DNA from: Cuneatibacter caecimuris
GTDB taxonomy: Bacteria > Bacillota > Clostridia > Lachnospirales > Lachnospiraceae
Direction of reading: 5' to 3'
Assembly (NCBI RefSeq): GCF_004216775.1
Contig: NZ_SGXF01000002.1
Location: 310,001 to 374,000 of the forward strand
DNA: 64,000 bases
Shown: piece by piece, positions 41,630 to 49,680 of the stretch
Numbering within the stretch: the first letter of the stretch is position 1
How the letters are laid out: each line of letters begins with the position of its first letter
Translations under genes and position numbers: made by a program
Notes under the pieces: generated by a model
Database searches by the model: none
What the model saw: the letters and a program-made list of their open reading frames with translations, nothing else
What the model was told of the DNA's origin: nothing

Positions 41630-44002
41630 TTATTCCAATCCGGCCCAGAAATTCCCTAACAGTTTTCCCACGCTCCGCCGGTCCGTCACCTGATAATCCG
41701 CCCATTCCTGTGGAAACTGGCTCACCTCTTCCACCCTCAGGAACCTGTCGTCCAACAGCAGAATCACGCCGTAATCCTCCGCAGTGCGGATCAGCCTGCC
41801 CGCCGCCTGCAGCACCTTATTCATGCCGGGATAGAGATAGGCAAAATCAAAGCCCTTTTCCTGTCTGTTGTCAAAATACGTTTTCAGGATCTCCCGCTCC
41901 GCACAGACCTGAGGGAGCCCTGTCCCCACAATAGCCACGCCGATGAGCCGTTCCTTCTTCAGATCAATCCCCTCCGAAAAAATACCGCCCATCACGCACA
42001 GCCCGATCAGCGTACCGCTCCCGTCTTCCGAGAATGCGTCCAGAAAATCTTCTTTTTCCCCCTCTGTCATCCGGCTTCCCTGAGCCAAAATCCTGCAGTC
42101 TTCTCCCGCCGCCTCTTCCAGGATCTCATTCACCTGTTCCAGATAAGCGTAGGATGGGAAAAACACCAGATAATTTCCTTTTCTGGCTTCAGCCATCTGC
42201 AGGATATATTCTGCAATCTTTTCAAACTCCGCCTGATTTCTTCTGGTATAGCGGCTGCTCACATCCCTGCCCACTGCCAGCAGGCGCCTGGCCGGATCAA
42301 AGGGGGACCTGGCATAGACCGCGTAATCCTCTTCGCAGTTGCTCAAAAGTTCTTTATAATAGCGGATCGGCAGTAACGTGGCAGAAAAAAACACCGTGCT
42401 CAGCCCCTGCTCCATACATGCCCTCAGCCTGGCCGCCGGGTGAACGCAGAACAGCTTCACCATAAAACTTCCGTCCTCCCGGTGGGCCAGATAGGTTACA
42501 TAGTTGTCATCCAGACAGTCATAGACGCTTAAAAAGTCCCGCACCACAAAGAAAAAGGACGCCTGTTCTTTCTGGTCCGGATCTCCGGGGTGGTTTTCCC
42601 GGTACTTTTCCATCTGGTCATAAATCTGCATCACAGCTGCTGTCAAAGCGCCCAGCCCCTCCCCGTTTTCCAGAACCTGATAGCTGTCGCACTCTCTTTT
42701 CAGCTCCAGCATAGCCCGGTTGGCCTTGTCCAGCAGCTTTACCAGCCGCTCACTCTTGCCTGCGAACAGCTTCTTCGCAGCCAGCAGTTCTTCTTTACAG
42801 AGCTCAGCACTGTACATTTCTCTGGCCCGCTCCACCAGGTTGTGCGCCTCGTCCACCAGAAAGACATACTCCCCCTGGCTGCCGTCCGCAAAAAAACGCT
42901 GCAGCCTCACAGTGGGATCGAACACATAATTGTAATCTCCGATCACCACATCCACCCAGTAAGTCACATCCAGGCTCATTTCAAAGGGGCACACCTGATG
43001 CTTTTGGGCATATTCCAGCACATCCTCCCGAGTAATCCCCAGCCGGTGGGAAATCAGGTCGAACACAGCGGCGTTCACCCGGTCAAAATGCCCTTTGGCC
43101 CTGGGGCAGCTCTCCGGATTGCAGTCCGGAGAATCCAGCACGCACATCTTTTCTTTTGCCGTCAGAGTCACGCCGGAGCAGACCAGCCCCTGGCTGCGCA
43201 TCACTTCCAGCCCTTCCTCCGCCACACTTCTGGTGATAGTTTTAGCCGTCAGATAAAAGAGCTTGTCCGCCAGCTTCTGACCCATCGCCTGAACCGCAGG
43301 AAACAGAACGGACAGCGTTTTCCCGATTCCCGTGGGCGCCTGGATGAACAGCGTCTTCTGCCGCGCGATGGTACGGTATACGGAAACCGCCAGATCTTTC
43401 TGCCCCTCCCGCCAGGGATAAGGAAACTCCATTCCCTGGATCGAATTTCTCCGTTTTACTCTGTGTTCATAAAGAAAGCGGGCCCACTTTCCGTACTCCC
43501 GCATATATTCCTGAAAAGTCTCTTCCAGAGCCTCCAATTCCAGCCACTCCTGAAAACGCCGGATTTCTTCGGTGTCCAGGTTGCAGTAGGTCAGCTGGAT
43601 GTTCGCTCCCGGCAGGCTGTTCTGCACCGCGTAAATATACGCATAGCACAGCGCCTGGGCCCGATGCACGGGAATCATGTCTTCCAGGGAGTTCACATCG
43701 AAATATACCCCCTTAATTTCATCTATGGTAACCCGGTCCGTCCCCTGGATAATTCCGTCAGCCCTTCCTTCCAGAACCAGTTCAATTCCACCCTCCAGAG
43801 GCACTGTCATCTTCAGGCCAACCTCGGCGCGGTAATCCGCTCCCATTCTTTTCTGAATTTTTCTATGAAGCCGGCTCCCGGCCAGCATGGCTTCCTTCTG
43901 GGCCGAAGCGCTGCGCCTGTTGTCCAGGTCGCCGCTGCGCAGCACAAACTCCACCAGATTGCGCACGGAAATCCGTATCTGATTTTCTATTAATTTATAC
44001 AC
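41630..44002 (-). CDS. DinG/XPD-type helicase with N-terminal PD-(D/E)XK nuclease domain
   Basis: A 790-residue fusion. Residues about 1-190 hold a RecB/Cas4-like nuclease: GSRLHRKIQKRM, LVLEGRADGI, VTIDEIKGVYFDV (the D...ExK motif) and ALCYAYIYA. The rest is a superfamily 2 helicase: Walker A QAPTGIGKTLSVLFPAVQAM, VDEAH box, iron-sulfur cysteines in MCVLDSPDCNPESC and HQVCPFE, and C-terminal GGIFSEGIDLKKERLIGV and QAAGRLIRT. It probably unwinds and processes damaged or branched DNA. A GTG start (44002) follows GAGGAG; a 14-residue longer frame has no such site. Confidence 0.88.
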   Translation of the reverse strand: MYKLIENQIRISVRNLVEFVLRSGDLDNRRSASAQKEAMLAGSRLHRKIQKRMGADYRAEVGLKMTVPLEGGIELVLEGRADGIIQGTDRVTIDEIKGVYFDVNSLEDMIPVHRAQALCYAYIYAVQNSLPGANIQLTYCNLDTEEIRRFQEWLELEALEETFQEYMREYGKWARFLYEHRVKRRNSIQGMEFPYPWREGQKDLAVSVYRTIARQKTLFIQAPTGIGKTLSVLFPAVQAMGQKLADKLFYLTAKTITRSVAEEGLEVMRSQGLVCSGVTLTAKEKMCVLDSPDCNPESCPRAKGHFDRVNAAVFDLISHRLGITREDVLEYAQKHQVCPFEMSLDVTYWVDVVIGDYNYVFDPTVRLQRFFADGSQGEYVFLVDEAHNLVERAREMYSAELCKEELLAAKKLFAGKSERLVKLLDKANRAMLELKRECDSYQVLENGEGLGALTAAVMQIYDQMEKYRENHPGDPDQKEQASFFFVVRDFLSVYDCLDDNYVTYLAHREDGSFMVKLFCVHPAARLRACMEQGLSTVFFSATLLPIRYYKELLSNCEEDYAVYARSPFDPARRLLAVGRDVSSRYTRRNQAEFEKIAEYILQMAEARKGNYLVFFPSYAYLEQVNEILEEAAGEDCRILAQGSRMTEGEKEDFLDAFSEDGSGTLIGLCVMGGIFSEGIDLKKERLIGVAIVGTGLPQVCAEREILKTYFDNRQEKGFDFAYLYPGMNKVLQAAGRLIRTAEDYGVILLLDDRFLRVEEVSQFPQEWADYQVTDRRSVGKLLGNFWAGLE

Positions 44003-44102
44003 ATTTCTCTCCTCAACCTGTTCAGACGCAAAAGGGGGTCTCAAAAATATGATAGCACATTATACTATAATACCATATCTCCCCTTTTGCGTCCACAGTC
44101 CT

Positions 44103-44879
44103 TTATCTGGTCAGAAATGTATTATAGCCAGCATGCCTCAGCGCACGTTCCATTTCCGCGGCAGGGTCCACATCCTCAAATGCGCCCACCTGAACTTTAT
44201 ATAATCCATCCTGGTGAATAATGTAAGCCGGATATCCCTCCGCCAGCAGCTGGTTTAACAGCTGGTTAGCCAGATTGCCCATCCGGTAAGCCCCCACCTG
44301 AACTTTGTAGACCGGCTGGCTGGAGGGCTGCTCTGTTGTCTGTGCCTGAAGCCCCAGCGCGTTCAGAATCCCCTGGGCGATTCCCTGGGCCATTTCATCA
44401 AAATTCTCGTCATACAGTTTGTTGTCTTCCGGGTTATCAATAAAACCCACTTCCAGGAGAACTGCCGGCATCTTTGTCCTTCTCAAAACCACCAGCCCCG
44501 GGCGTTCTGTGATTTCTCTGTTGGCAAACCCGACTTTCTCCAGCTGTTCATTCACCTCATTACCAATGGCGCTGGGAACGCCGCCTTCCGCAAATACCAG
44601 GGCTTCCACGCCTCTGCCGCTGCCTGGTGTGGCCGCGGCGTTGCGGTGAAAGGAAATAAAATAATCCGCGTCCGCATTATTTGCCATCATAGCTTTCTCG
44701 TAAGGCGTATCATACACATCCTCTGTTCGGGTATACATCACGTCCAGGCCGCCCTTTTGAAGCAGCTCTCCCACTGCCAGCGCCAGGCGGAGCGCGTCGT
44801 CCTTTTCCTGCCTGCCTTCATAGACTGCTCCCGGATCGCGACCGCCGTGCCCCGCATCCAAAACAATTCTTGCCGCCAT
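44103..44879 (-). CDS. N-acetylmuramoyl-L-alanine amidase with SPOR domain (CwlC-like)
   Basis: A 258-residue protein. Residues 1 to about 170 are Amidase_3: IVLDAGHGGRDPGAVYEGRQ (zinc His and Glu), DADYFISFHRNAA (zinc His), and MPAVLLEVGFIDNPEDN (catalytic Glu). Residues about 185-258 are a SPOR peptidoglycan-binding repeat pair (VYKVQVGAYRMGNLANQLLN, LYKVQVGAFED). There is no signal peptide. That layout fits CwlC-type enzymes that dissolve the mother-cell wall at the end of sporulation, or phage-like lysins. No phage genes are next to it. Confidence 0.87.
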   Translation of the reverse strand: MAARIVLDAGHGGRDPGAVYEGRQEKDDALRLALAVGELLQKGGLDVMYTRTEDVYDTPYEKAMMANNADADYFISFHRNAAATPGSGRGVEALVFAEGGVPSAIGNEVNEQLEKVGFANREITERPGLVVLRRTKMPAVLLEVGFIDNPEDNKLYDENFDEMAQGIAQGILNALGLQAQTTEQPSSQPVYKVQVGAYRMGNLANQLLNQLLAEGYPAYIIHQDGLYKVQVGAFEDVDPAAEMERALRHAGYNTFLTR

Positions 44880-45022
44880 ATTGTCACCTTTTTAAGCTTT
44901 TACATTAGCATATGCCGGAAAATCTGTCCCTGCTACTCTCCATCTCTTCCCTGTTCGCAAGTCCCGGCATATTTTTTAGGACACCGCCATAAAATGCACT
45001 AAAGACAAACTTCGGAGCAGAA

Positions 45023-45721
45023 ATGAAACTGCATACAAAAATTATTTCCCTGTCAGGAGCCGGCCTGCTCCTGGTGCTTCTGGCAATTTTTATCCGGCCC
45101 GGCGCCGATGAGGCAGTTCCTGCGGCTGCCGCTGCCACCGGCGAGCGCATCGAGGCGTCTCCCCAGGAATCTGAATCGGAAACCGCGGAATCTTCCTCCG
45201 CCCCGGAAACTGAGAAGGACTATATCAAATGGGTGGATTTTAATGTTCCCATGGAAGCGCTGCAGCTGGCCTATGAATATGATGTCAACTCAGTCTCTGA
45301 ACCGGTACATCTGAACTGGATCTGGCTGCTCTCCTATACTGCTTCCAGATATGGAGGGGAATTCCCTGCCGCTGCGCTCTCCTTTATGCGGGAAACGGCA
45401 GGACAAGTGCTGAACGGGGAAGCGGACCCGGAAGCCCTTTCCCAGGATCAGAAATACTTTTCCTATTATCAGGAAGCCTATCATGCAGTTCTGGGCGGCA
45501 TGGTGGGCAGCTATCAGATTCAGCTGGAGGATGGAACCTGGGAAAAGCGCTATGGCCTGAAAGCTTTTTCTCCCATCGCAAAAGGGTTTGATTATTCTGA
45601 TTATGATGATTTCGGCGTGGCCCGCTCCTATGGATACCGGAGGCAGCATTTGGGGCATGATATGATGGGGCTCACCGGCACACCAAATCTTAATAACAGA
45701 TATAATATTATTTATTATTAA
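45023..45721 (+). pseudogene. M23 peptidase gene truncated by the conjugative element
   Basis: A 232-residue frame with an N-terminal membrane segment (about 5-25) and a Ser/Glu-rich linker. It then shows the lead-in of clostridial M23 peptidases: VHLNWIWLLSYTASRYGGEF, WEKRYGLKAFSPIAKGFDYS, SYGYRRQHLGHDMMGLTGTP. The GHD stretch is the first zinc-binding motif. Where homologues go on to the remaining zinc ligands (HxH), the sequence turns into AT-rich DNA, NLNNRYNIIYY and a stop. The catalytic half is gone. The break is near 45689, the left edge of the element. Confidence 0.75.
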
Positions 45722-45814
45722 TACCTGCTATATAAATATTTAGTTATTCTGATAATCAATCAAGCACCAACCTTAGACTAGTTTATTTCAGTAGGTACAC
45801 TGATTCGTAAACTC

Positions 45815-45849
45815 AAAAAGGGCAGGCCTCCAATCAGCCTGCCCTTTTT
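45815..45849. terminator. Terminator at the left end of the element
   Basis: AAAAAGGGCAGGC and GCCTGCCCTTTTT form a 13-bp perfect stem with a 9-nt loop. It is bidirectional. It ends the cargo transcript coming from 45872 and stops any transcript from the truncated M23 gene. Confidence 0.9.
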
Positions 45850-45871
45850 TCTCTGTATCCTTCCACAAAAC

Positions 45872-46345
45872 TCATTCTGTATAATGCGGAAACCGTTCTT
45901 CAAACGCCTGAAAAACCAGGTTTGAAACATCCTCTGTATTTCGAATCCACTCATCTATAGCCCGCATGATATCTGCTTTTTCTTCTGTGAATCCTTCGCT
46001 GGCCATACGTTTCATATATCCACCCAAATACGTCGATACATCATAGAACTCTCTGCAACGGTTTACATCCTTTCCAAATTCCTCTAATACTCCTTTATGA
46101 TGCAGCAGCCCCCACTGATATACTTCCGCCTTTCCAAGGCATTCTTGTGCCAGTCCGGTTTCCTCTCTCTCATAGGCTGCTGCAGCATTCTGAATACAAG
46201 TTCTCCAGTTATTGTATTCCTCCTGAATCCCTGCTGATTCCTTTTCCAGGAAGTGATTTACTTTAACGCCCTGTATTATTAGACAAATCAGTAATAATAT
46301 GCATATAGTGAAGAACAACGCCAATAATTTGTTTATTTTTTTCAT
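45872..46345 (-). CDS. Hypothetical membrane-anchored protein, element cargo
   Basis: A 157-residue protein I do not recognise. Residues about 7-27 (LLALFFTICILLLICLIIQG) form one membrane segment, and the rest is acidic, helical and presumably outside (FLEKESAGIQEEYNNWRTC, EETGLAQECLGKAEVYQWG). It begins 11 nt after the 406-residue exported protein, so both are likely one operon and may act together. Second of only two cargo genes on this side of the oriT. Confidence 0.65.
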   Translation of the reverse strand: MKKINKLLALFFTICILLLICLIIQGVKVNHFLEKESAGIQEEYNNWRTCIQNAAAAYEREETGLAQECLGKAEVYQWGLLHHKGVLEEFGKDVNRCREFYDVSTYLGGYMKRMASEGFTEEKADIMRAIDEWIRNTEDVSNLVFQAFEERFPHYTE

Positions 46346-46356
46346 TATTTCTCCTA

Positions 46357-47577
46357 TTAACTTACATATATTCCTGATGCAGAAGTAGTAACTGAAGTTT
46401 TAGATCCCGTAATACCCTGAAAGCCCACTTTAAACTCATAATTTGCTACAATTTGCTTCTTATTCCCTCTTGGCTGCCCTGCTGCAACCTCTACATTCAT
46501 ACTATATTTATCTCCCTTTGCTTTTATTGCTCGAACAAACGGAATTCTAACACCATTAACATGGTCTGCTTCATCAAAACTCTGTCCCCCCTCTATCCCA
46601 ATTTCTGTTCTTAAAGGTGTCCAACTAAATGAACCGCCGAATCCATGAAAACTCGCCGAAATACGTGGACTAAAGCCGACCTGAAATCCACCCGTAGTTT
46701 GTTGTACTTGATGACCAAATCCTGCATGAACAATACAATCATTATTTATACCCGAACTATTTTGTAATTTCATTTCTCCAGTACATTCATATACAGTTAA
46801 AAATTCATTATTTCCTTGATGAACACCATTATAATAATAATCTTGTTTTGCCACGTACATTCCAGAATAGAAGCCTTGCGTCTCACCTGAAAAGTTATAA
46901 TAATCTATAAAAGTATACAAATCCATTGTATATAAGTACACCCCATTATGGTACATGCTTACTACTCTCGTGTATCCAGATGATGACCTATTCTCAACTA
47001 AACCTATTTCCGATGGCTGAAAATACCTGAGCCACCAATGTTCTTCTGTAATATCCAACATATCTGGGATATTGTTGGAATCTATTAATTCAAACAGGTT
47101 ATCAGTCATTTCACAAACTGGAATCTCAATTAGAATTAATCCTTTACTATTTTTTTGTTGAAGATATAAGACAAAGGTATCTTCAACACTAATGGTATTA
47201 TGGACCAATAATTCTTTAGGCAACATATTCTTTACTACTTGAAAATTTACTACTTCAAAATTTTTCTCATTATCAACAGCACTAATATAATATGATTTTT
47301 CATGCAAATTAGATTTAAATATATTACCGTTTAAATTTATTGGTATAGTTTCATTTTTAATAATCACTTCTCCTTTTAAAGACATTACAGATCCATTTAC
47401 ACTTAACTTTGTGATTCCTATCGAAACTTCTTCTAGATGATTTACAATATCCTCAATTTTTTCAGGTAACTCCGTGGACATTTTTCCTTGATAAATATTC
47501 ATTGACGCAAAACACACTATTCCTGAAAACAATGCTGTCATAAATCCAACTAATGTTGCCACCAAATATTTTTTCAT
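46357..47577 (-). CDS. Hypothetical exported protein, element cargo
   Basis: A 406-residue protein of unknown function. The N-terminal signal (MKKYLVATLVGFMTALFSGI) points to export. The middle is rich in aromatic residues (WWLRYFQPSEIG, YTFIDYYNFSGETQGFYSGM, QDYYYNGVHQG). The C-terminal third is glycine- and serine-rich with alternating hydrophobic residues (HAGFGHQVQQTTGGFQVGFS, FHGFGGSFSWTPL), suggestive of beta-strands. It has an AACCTCC-complement (GGAGGTT) ribosome-binding site. With the small downstream protein it could be a surface or secreted factor carried by the element; no homology comes to mind. Confidence 0.65.
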   Translation of the reverse strand: MKKYLVATLVGFMTALFSGIVCFASMNIYQGKMSTELPEKIEDIVNHLEEVSIGITKLSVNGSVMSLKGEVIIKNETIPINLNGNIFKSNLHEKSYYISAVDNEKNFEVVNFQVVKNMLPKELLVHNTISVEDTFVLYLQQKNSKGLILIEIPVCEMTDNLFELIDSNNIPDMLDITEEHWWLRYFQPSEIGLVENRSSSGYTRVVSMYHNGVYLYTMDLYTFIDYYNFSGETQGFYSGMYVAKQDYYYNGVHQGNNEFLTVYECTGEMKLQNSSGINNDCIVHAGFGHQVQQTTGGFQVGFSPRISASFHGFGGSFSWTPLRTEIGIEGGQSFDEADHVNGVRIPFVRAIKAKGDKYSMNVEVAAGQPRGNKKQIVANYEFKVGFQGITGSKTSVTTSASGIYVS

Positions 47578-48110
47578 ACAAAACCTCCTTAACTTAAAAG
47601 TTTATAGAAGAAACAGCTTACAGCCCAATTTTTTAACTAGTGTACTGTCTGCTTTCTGCTTTCTGCTTTATATTTTGTTAAATCACTCATCCCCTACCAG
47701 CTCAAATTTGGGATAGAGTGACACCAGCTTTACTGCCATCTCTTGAAAGGTGGTAGTAAGGTTAAATATCATCATGTCAATACACTAGCACATTGGAATC
47801 TCCCCCCATCCAAATTGTATTTAGTTGTTATAAGTATAACATATTTATCATTTTTGTCAATATGTTCTGTTAATTTTAATATTTATTTCTTTTTGACCAT
47901 TATATATGTTTGTGCAATTTGATTTTTCTCTCTTTATATCTGTATTTCTACTCGTTTTAAATACATTCCCCGTACTTTATTATTTATTTTTCTTTAAAAG
48001 CAAGAAATATAAATATATATTATTTTATCAGTATATTTATATTCTTAGCTGTTCGCAAAAATTATTAGACAAAAAATGAAACCTTTTTTGATTTGTTTTG
48101 ATGTTTTAAT
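47578..48110. other. AT-rich non-coding stretch upstream of the cargo operon
   Basis: About 530 nt without a clear gene. It should hold the promoter of the cargo genes, but no confident pair was found. A 30-codon minus-strand frame (47683-47775) is noted separately. TCTGCTTTCTGCTTTCTGCT at 47648-47667 is a short tandem repeat of 7 nt. The stretch from 47820 is extremely AT-rich. Confidence 0.5.
47683..47775 (-). CDS. Possible 30-residue peptide or gene remnant
   Basis: Minus-strand frame MMIFNLTTTFQEMAVKLVSL followed by YPKFELVGDE. The composition is protein-like and may be the end of a decayed gene or a small peptide; no ribosome-binding site is convincing and I do not recognise it. Confidence 0.25.
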   Translation of the reverse strand: MMIFNLTTTFQEMAVKLVSLYPKFELVGDE

Positions 48111-48333
48111 TCACCTATTGGTGACTTTATTTTCTTATTTTGGTGTTTGAAATCACCAGTAGGTGATTTTTTTCTCCGTTCTTGATGTTATAATTCACTT
48201 ATTGGTGACTTTATTTTCTTATTTTGATGCTTAAACTCACCAGTAGGTGATTCTATCCTCCGTTTTTGGTGTCTCAATTCACCTATTGGTGATCCCCTTC
48301 TTCCTTTTGGTGCTCAAAATCACCAATTAGTGT
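48111..48333. repeat. Array of six 14-bp palindromes at 42-bp spacing
   Basis: Sites at 48111, 48153, 48195, 48237, 48279 and 48320 (start points) read TCACCTATTGGTGA, TCACCAGTAGGTGA, TCACTTATTGGTGA, TCACCAGTAGGTGA, TCACCTATTGGTGA and TCACCAATTAGTGT. The centres alternate between two types, so the higher unit is 84 bp. The spacing is 42, 42, 42, 42 and 41 bp, that is four helical turns, so all sites face the same side of the DNA. The spacers are T-rich and share a TGrTGyT half-site before each palindrome. The array lies 40 bp from the oriT. Confidence 0.9.
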
Positions 48334-48374
48334 CTTTTTCCTTCTTTTTAATTCCAAACATATTAAAAGTTTTT

Positions 48375-48439
48375 GCAAGATACGCATTTTGTCGGACAAA
48401 ATGCCATCTTGTTAAGGGCGCAGCCCCTAAGACCCCAAA
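48375..48439 (-). other. oriT: Origin of transfer (oriT), MOBP/IncI-like, with predicted nick site
   Basis: Read on the minus strand: GGGGTCTTA, a small GGGGC-tgc-GCCC hairpin, AACAAGATG, the palindrome GCATTTTGTC-C-GACAAAATGC (48384-48404), then directly GTATCTTGC. The order (GGGGT-hairpin-AGATGGCA-palindrome-ATCYTG) closely parallels the R64 oriT as I remember it, in which the nick falls after CATCCTG. The predicted nick here is between 48376 and 48375 (GTATCTTG/C). The matching relaxase gene is at 56195-57625. A related CATCTTGT on the plus strand (48405-48412) makes the whole site nearly symmetric. Confidence 0.82.
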
Positions 48440-48449
48440 TATAACTATT

Positions 48450-48467
48450 TTGCACCATTTGGTGCAA
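48450..48467. promoter_or_regulatory. Palindrome between oriT and ardC
   Basis: TTGCACC-ATTT-GGTGCAA is a perfect 7-bp inverted repeat with 4-bp centre. It shares CACCxxxTGGTG with the palindrome array nearby, so it may be bound by the same or a related protein. Confidence 0.5.
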
Positions 48468-48539
48468 ACGTAATTATAAAGAATATCTGCTATGCTATAT
48501 CCTAAAGTACATAAATTTTTGCTTTTGCTCTACCCAAAC

Positions 48540-48568
48540 AAAAAAGAGGGAGTCCTCGCCGGACTCCC
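48540..48568 (-). terminator. Terminator of the ardC/virD4 transcript
   Basis: GGGAGTCC (48548-48555) and GGACTCCC (48561-48568) form a stem with a 5-nt loop. On the minus strand it is followed by TCTTTTTT. It lies 13 nt past the ardC stop and separates the transfer genes from the oriT. Confidence 0.88.
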
Positions 48569-48581
48569 CAAAATTTCTTGA

Positions 48582-49592
48582 TCACAATTTTAAATTCTGA
48601 CATTTCTTTATGTTAATTTTCTTTTCTTCATATACTGAGGATTCCGGCACTTCCAAAATATTCAGTTTTGTTTTTTCATATTCTTGCTTTGTAATAAGTC
48701 CGGCCTGATAGTCCAAATAATTTGCTACACGTTCAGCTTCCTTCACAGCTACAATCAGCGCTTCTGGTTTGTTCCTCAAATTTGTTATCCACCCCTGCAC
48801 ATATGCTTTGTGATTTTCCATATGATCTTCGGGTAAGTCCATAGCCAGCTGCGGACTCATAAAGCAAGATGTAATTTCTGCAACCAATTCTTCAAATAAA
48901 TAATTTTCATCACCAAATATATTCTGTTTTATCCGGTTCAGTCGATCTTGAGCTCCAGTTGCATGGGCTAACTCATGAAGAGCTGTCGCATCAAAAGCAT
49001 ATGATGATAAAAACTTCTCTGGCCGAGGTAAATGAATTTTATCTGTTTGAACATTATAATATGACCTGTCACCTCCATCAAATAAAATCTCTACATTCAT
49101 ATTTTGGCTAATCGTGTTTATTAGAAGGTCTGGATCCACTTCCTTATTATTTATTTCTGGAATATCCGGAATTCCTGTAATTAGGTCACCATTAAATACT
49201 ACTGCATATTTCGCTTTTAAAAAATATCTTTCATTGTCTATTTTAAGTTTATTTTTTCTAAATTCATCCCAGGAGAGTACCCTTTTTTGTTCTCTATCAT
49301 AAGGATACCAGTATTCTACCTTAATTCCTTTCCCTTTGGCATCATGTAATTGCCATCCATTTTTTGAAATTTGGTTGAATGTAGCCCAACGGTTATCCTG
49401 GTATTTTTCTTGCATTGATATTACAGATAAATAAAACCGGTTGATTCCATGATACATCTTTCCTGTTTGTGCAGACAGGGGCCACATTGATTTATCATCC
49501 CATTCCTTAATCCATTGTAAAGGCTTTTCTTCTAAAATATGTATAAAGGTCTGAGCAATCTGCTCTCTGTATTCCTTTGTTTTTTCATTCAT
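48582..49592 (-). CDS. ArdC-like antirestriction protein (zincin-like)
   Basis: A 336-residue protein. Residues 1 to about 130 match the ArdC N-terminal domain, which binds single-stranded DNA (WPLSAQTGKMYHGINRFYLS, YQDNRWATFNQISKNGWQL). The C-terminal part has a metallopeptidase-like HELAHATG (HExxH) and EELVAEITSCFMS. Relatives on plasmids protect incoming single-stranded DNA from restriction. It is the gene nearest to the oriT, as is common for antirestriction genes. It overlaps a 26-codon frame by 8 nt upstream. Confidence 0.85.
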   Translation of the reverse strand: MNEKTKEYREQIAQTFIHILEEKPLQWIKEWDDKSMWPLSAQTGKMYHGINRFYLSVISMQEKYQDNRWATFNQISKNGWQLHDAKGKGIKVEYWYPYDREQKRVLSWDEFRKNKLKIDNERYFLKAKYAVVFNGDLITGIPDIPEINNKEVDPDLLINTISQNMNVEILFDGGDRSYYNVQTDKIHLPRPEKFLSSYAFDATALHELAHATGAQDRLNRIKQNIFGDENYLFEELVAEITSCFMSPQLAMDLPEDHMENHKAYVQGWITNLRNKPEALIVAVKEAERVANYLDYQAGLITKQEYEKTKLNILEVPESSVYEEKKINIKKCQNLKL

Positions 49593-49665
49593 CAGTGACT
49601 ACCTCTTCATTCAAATCATCCAGACTGATTGTTTCATCATCAACAAAGATTATAATATCTTCCAT
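49585..49665 (-). CDS. Small acidic protein (26 residues) upstream of ardC
   Basis: MEDIIIFVDDETISLDDLNE then EVVTDE, minus strand. AAGGAAG lies 6 nt before the ATG and the stop overlaps the ardC start (8 nt), which argues for translation, perhaps to couple ardC to virD4. One third of the residues are acidic. Not recognised. Confidence 0.5.
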   Translation of the reverse strand: MEDIIIFVDDETISLDDLNEEVVTDE

Positions 49666-49680
49666 GAGCATCTTCCTTTC

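Noticed and set aside
42590-43993. 467-codon plus-strand frame opposite the helicase gene
   Set aside because: Antisense shadow; the helicase on the minus strand has complete motifs.
47637-47788. CTAGTGTA / TACACTAG inverted pair around a small frame, as possible insertion-sequence ends
   Set aside because: Only 8 bp match, no transposase and no target duplication can be seen; such a pair is expected by chance in AT-rich DNA.
48111-48333. CRISPR array
   Set aside because: The spacing is regular, but the repeat is only a 14-bp palindrome with variable centre, the intervening sequences resemble each other, and there are no cas genes.
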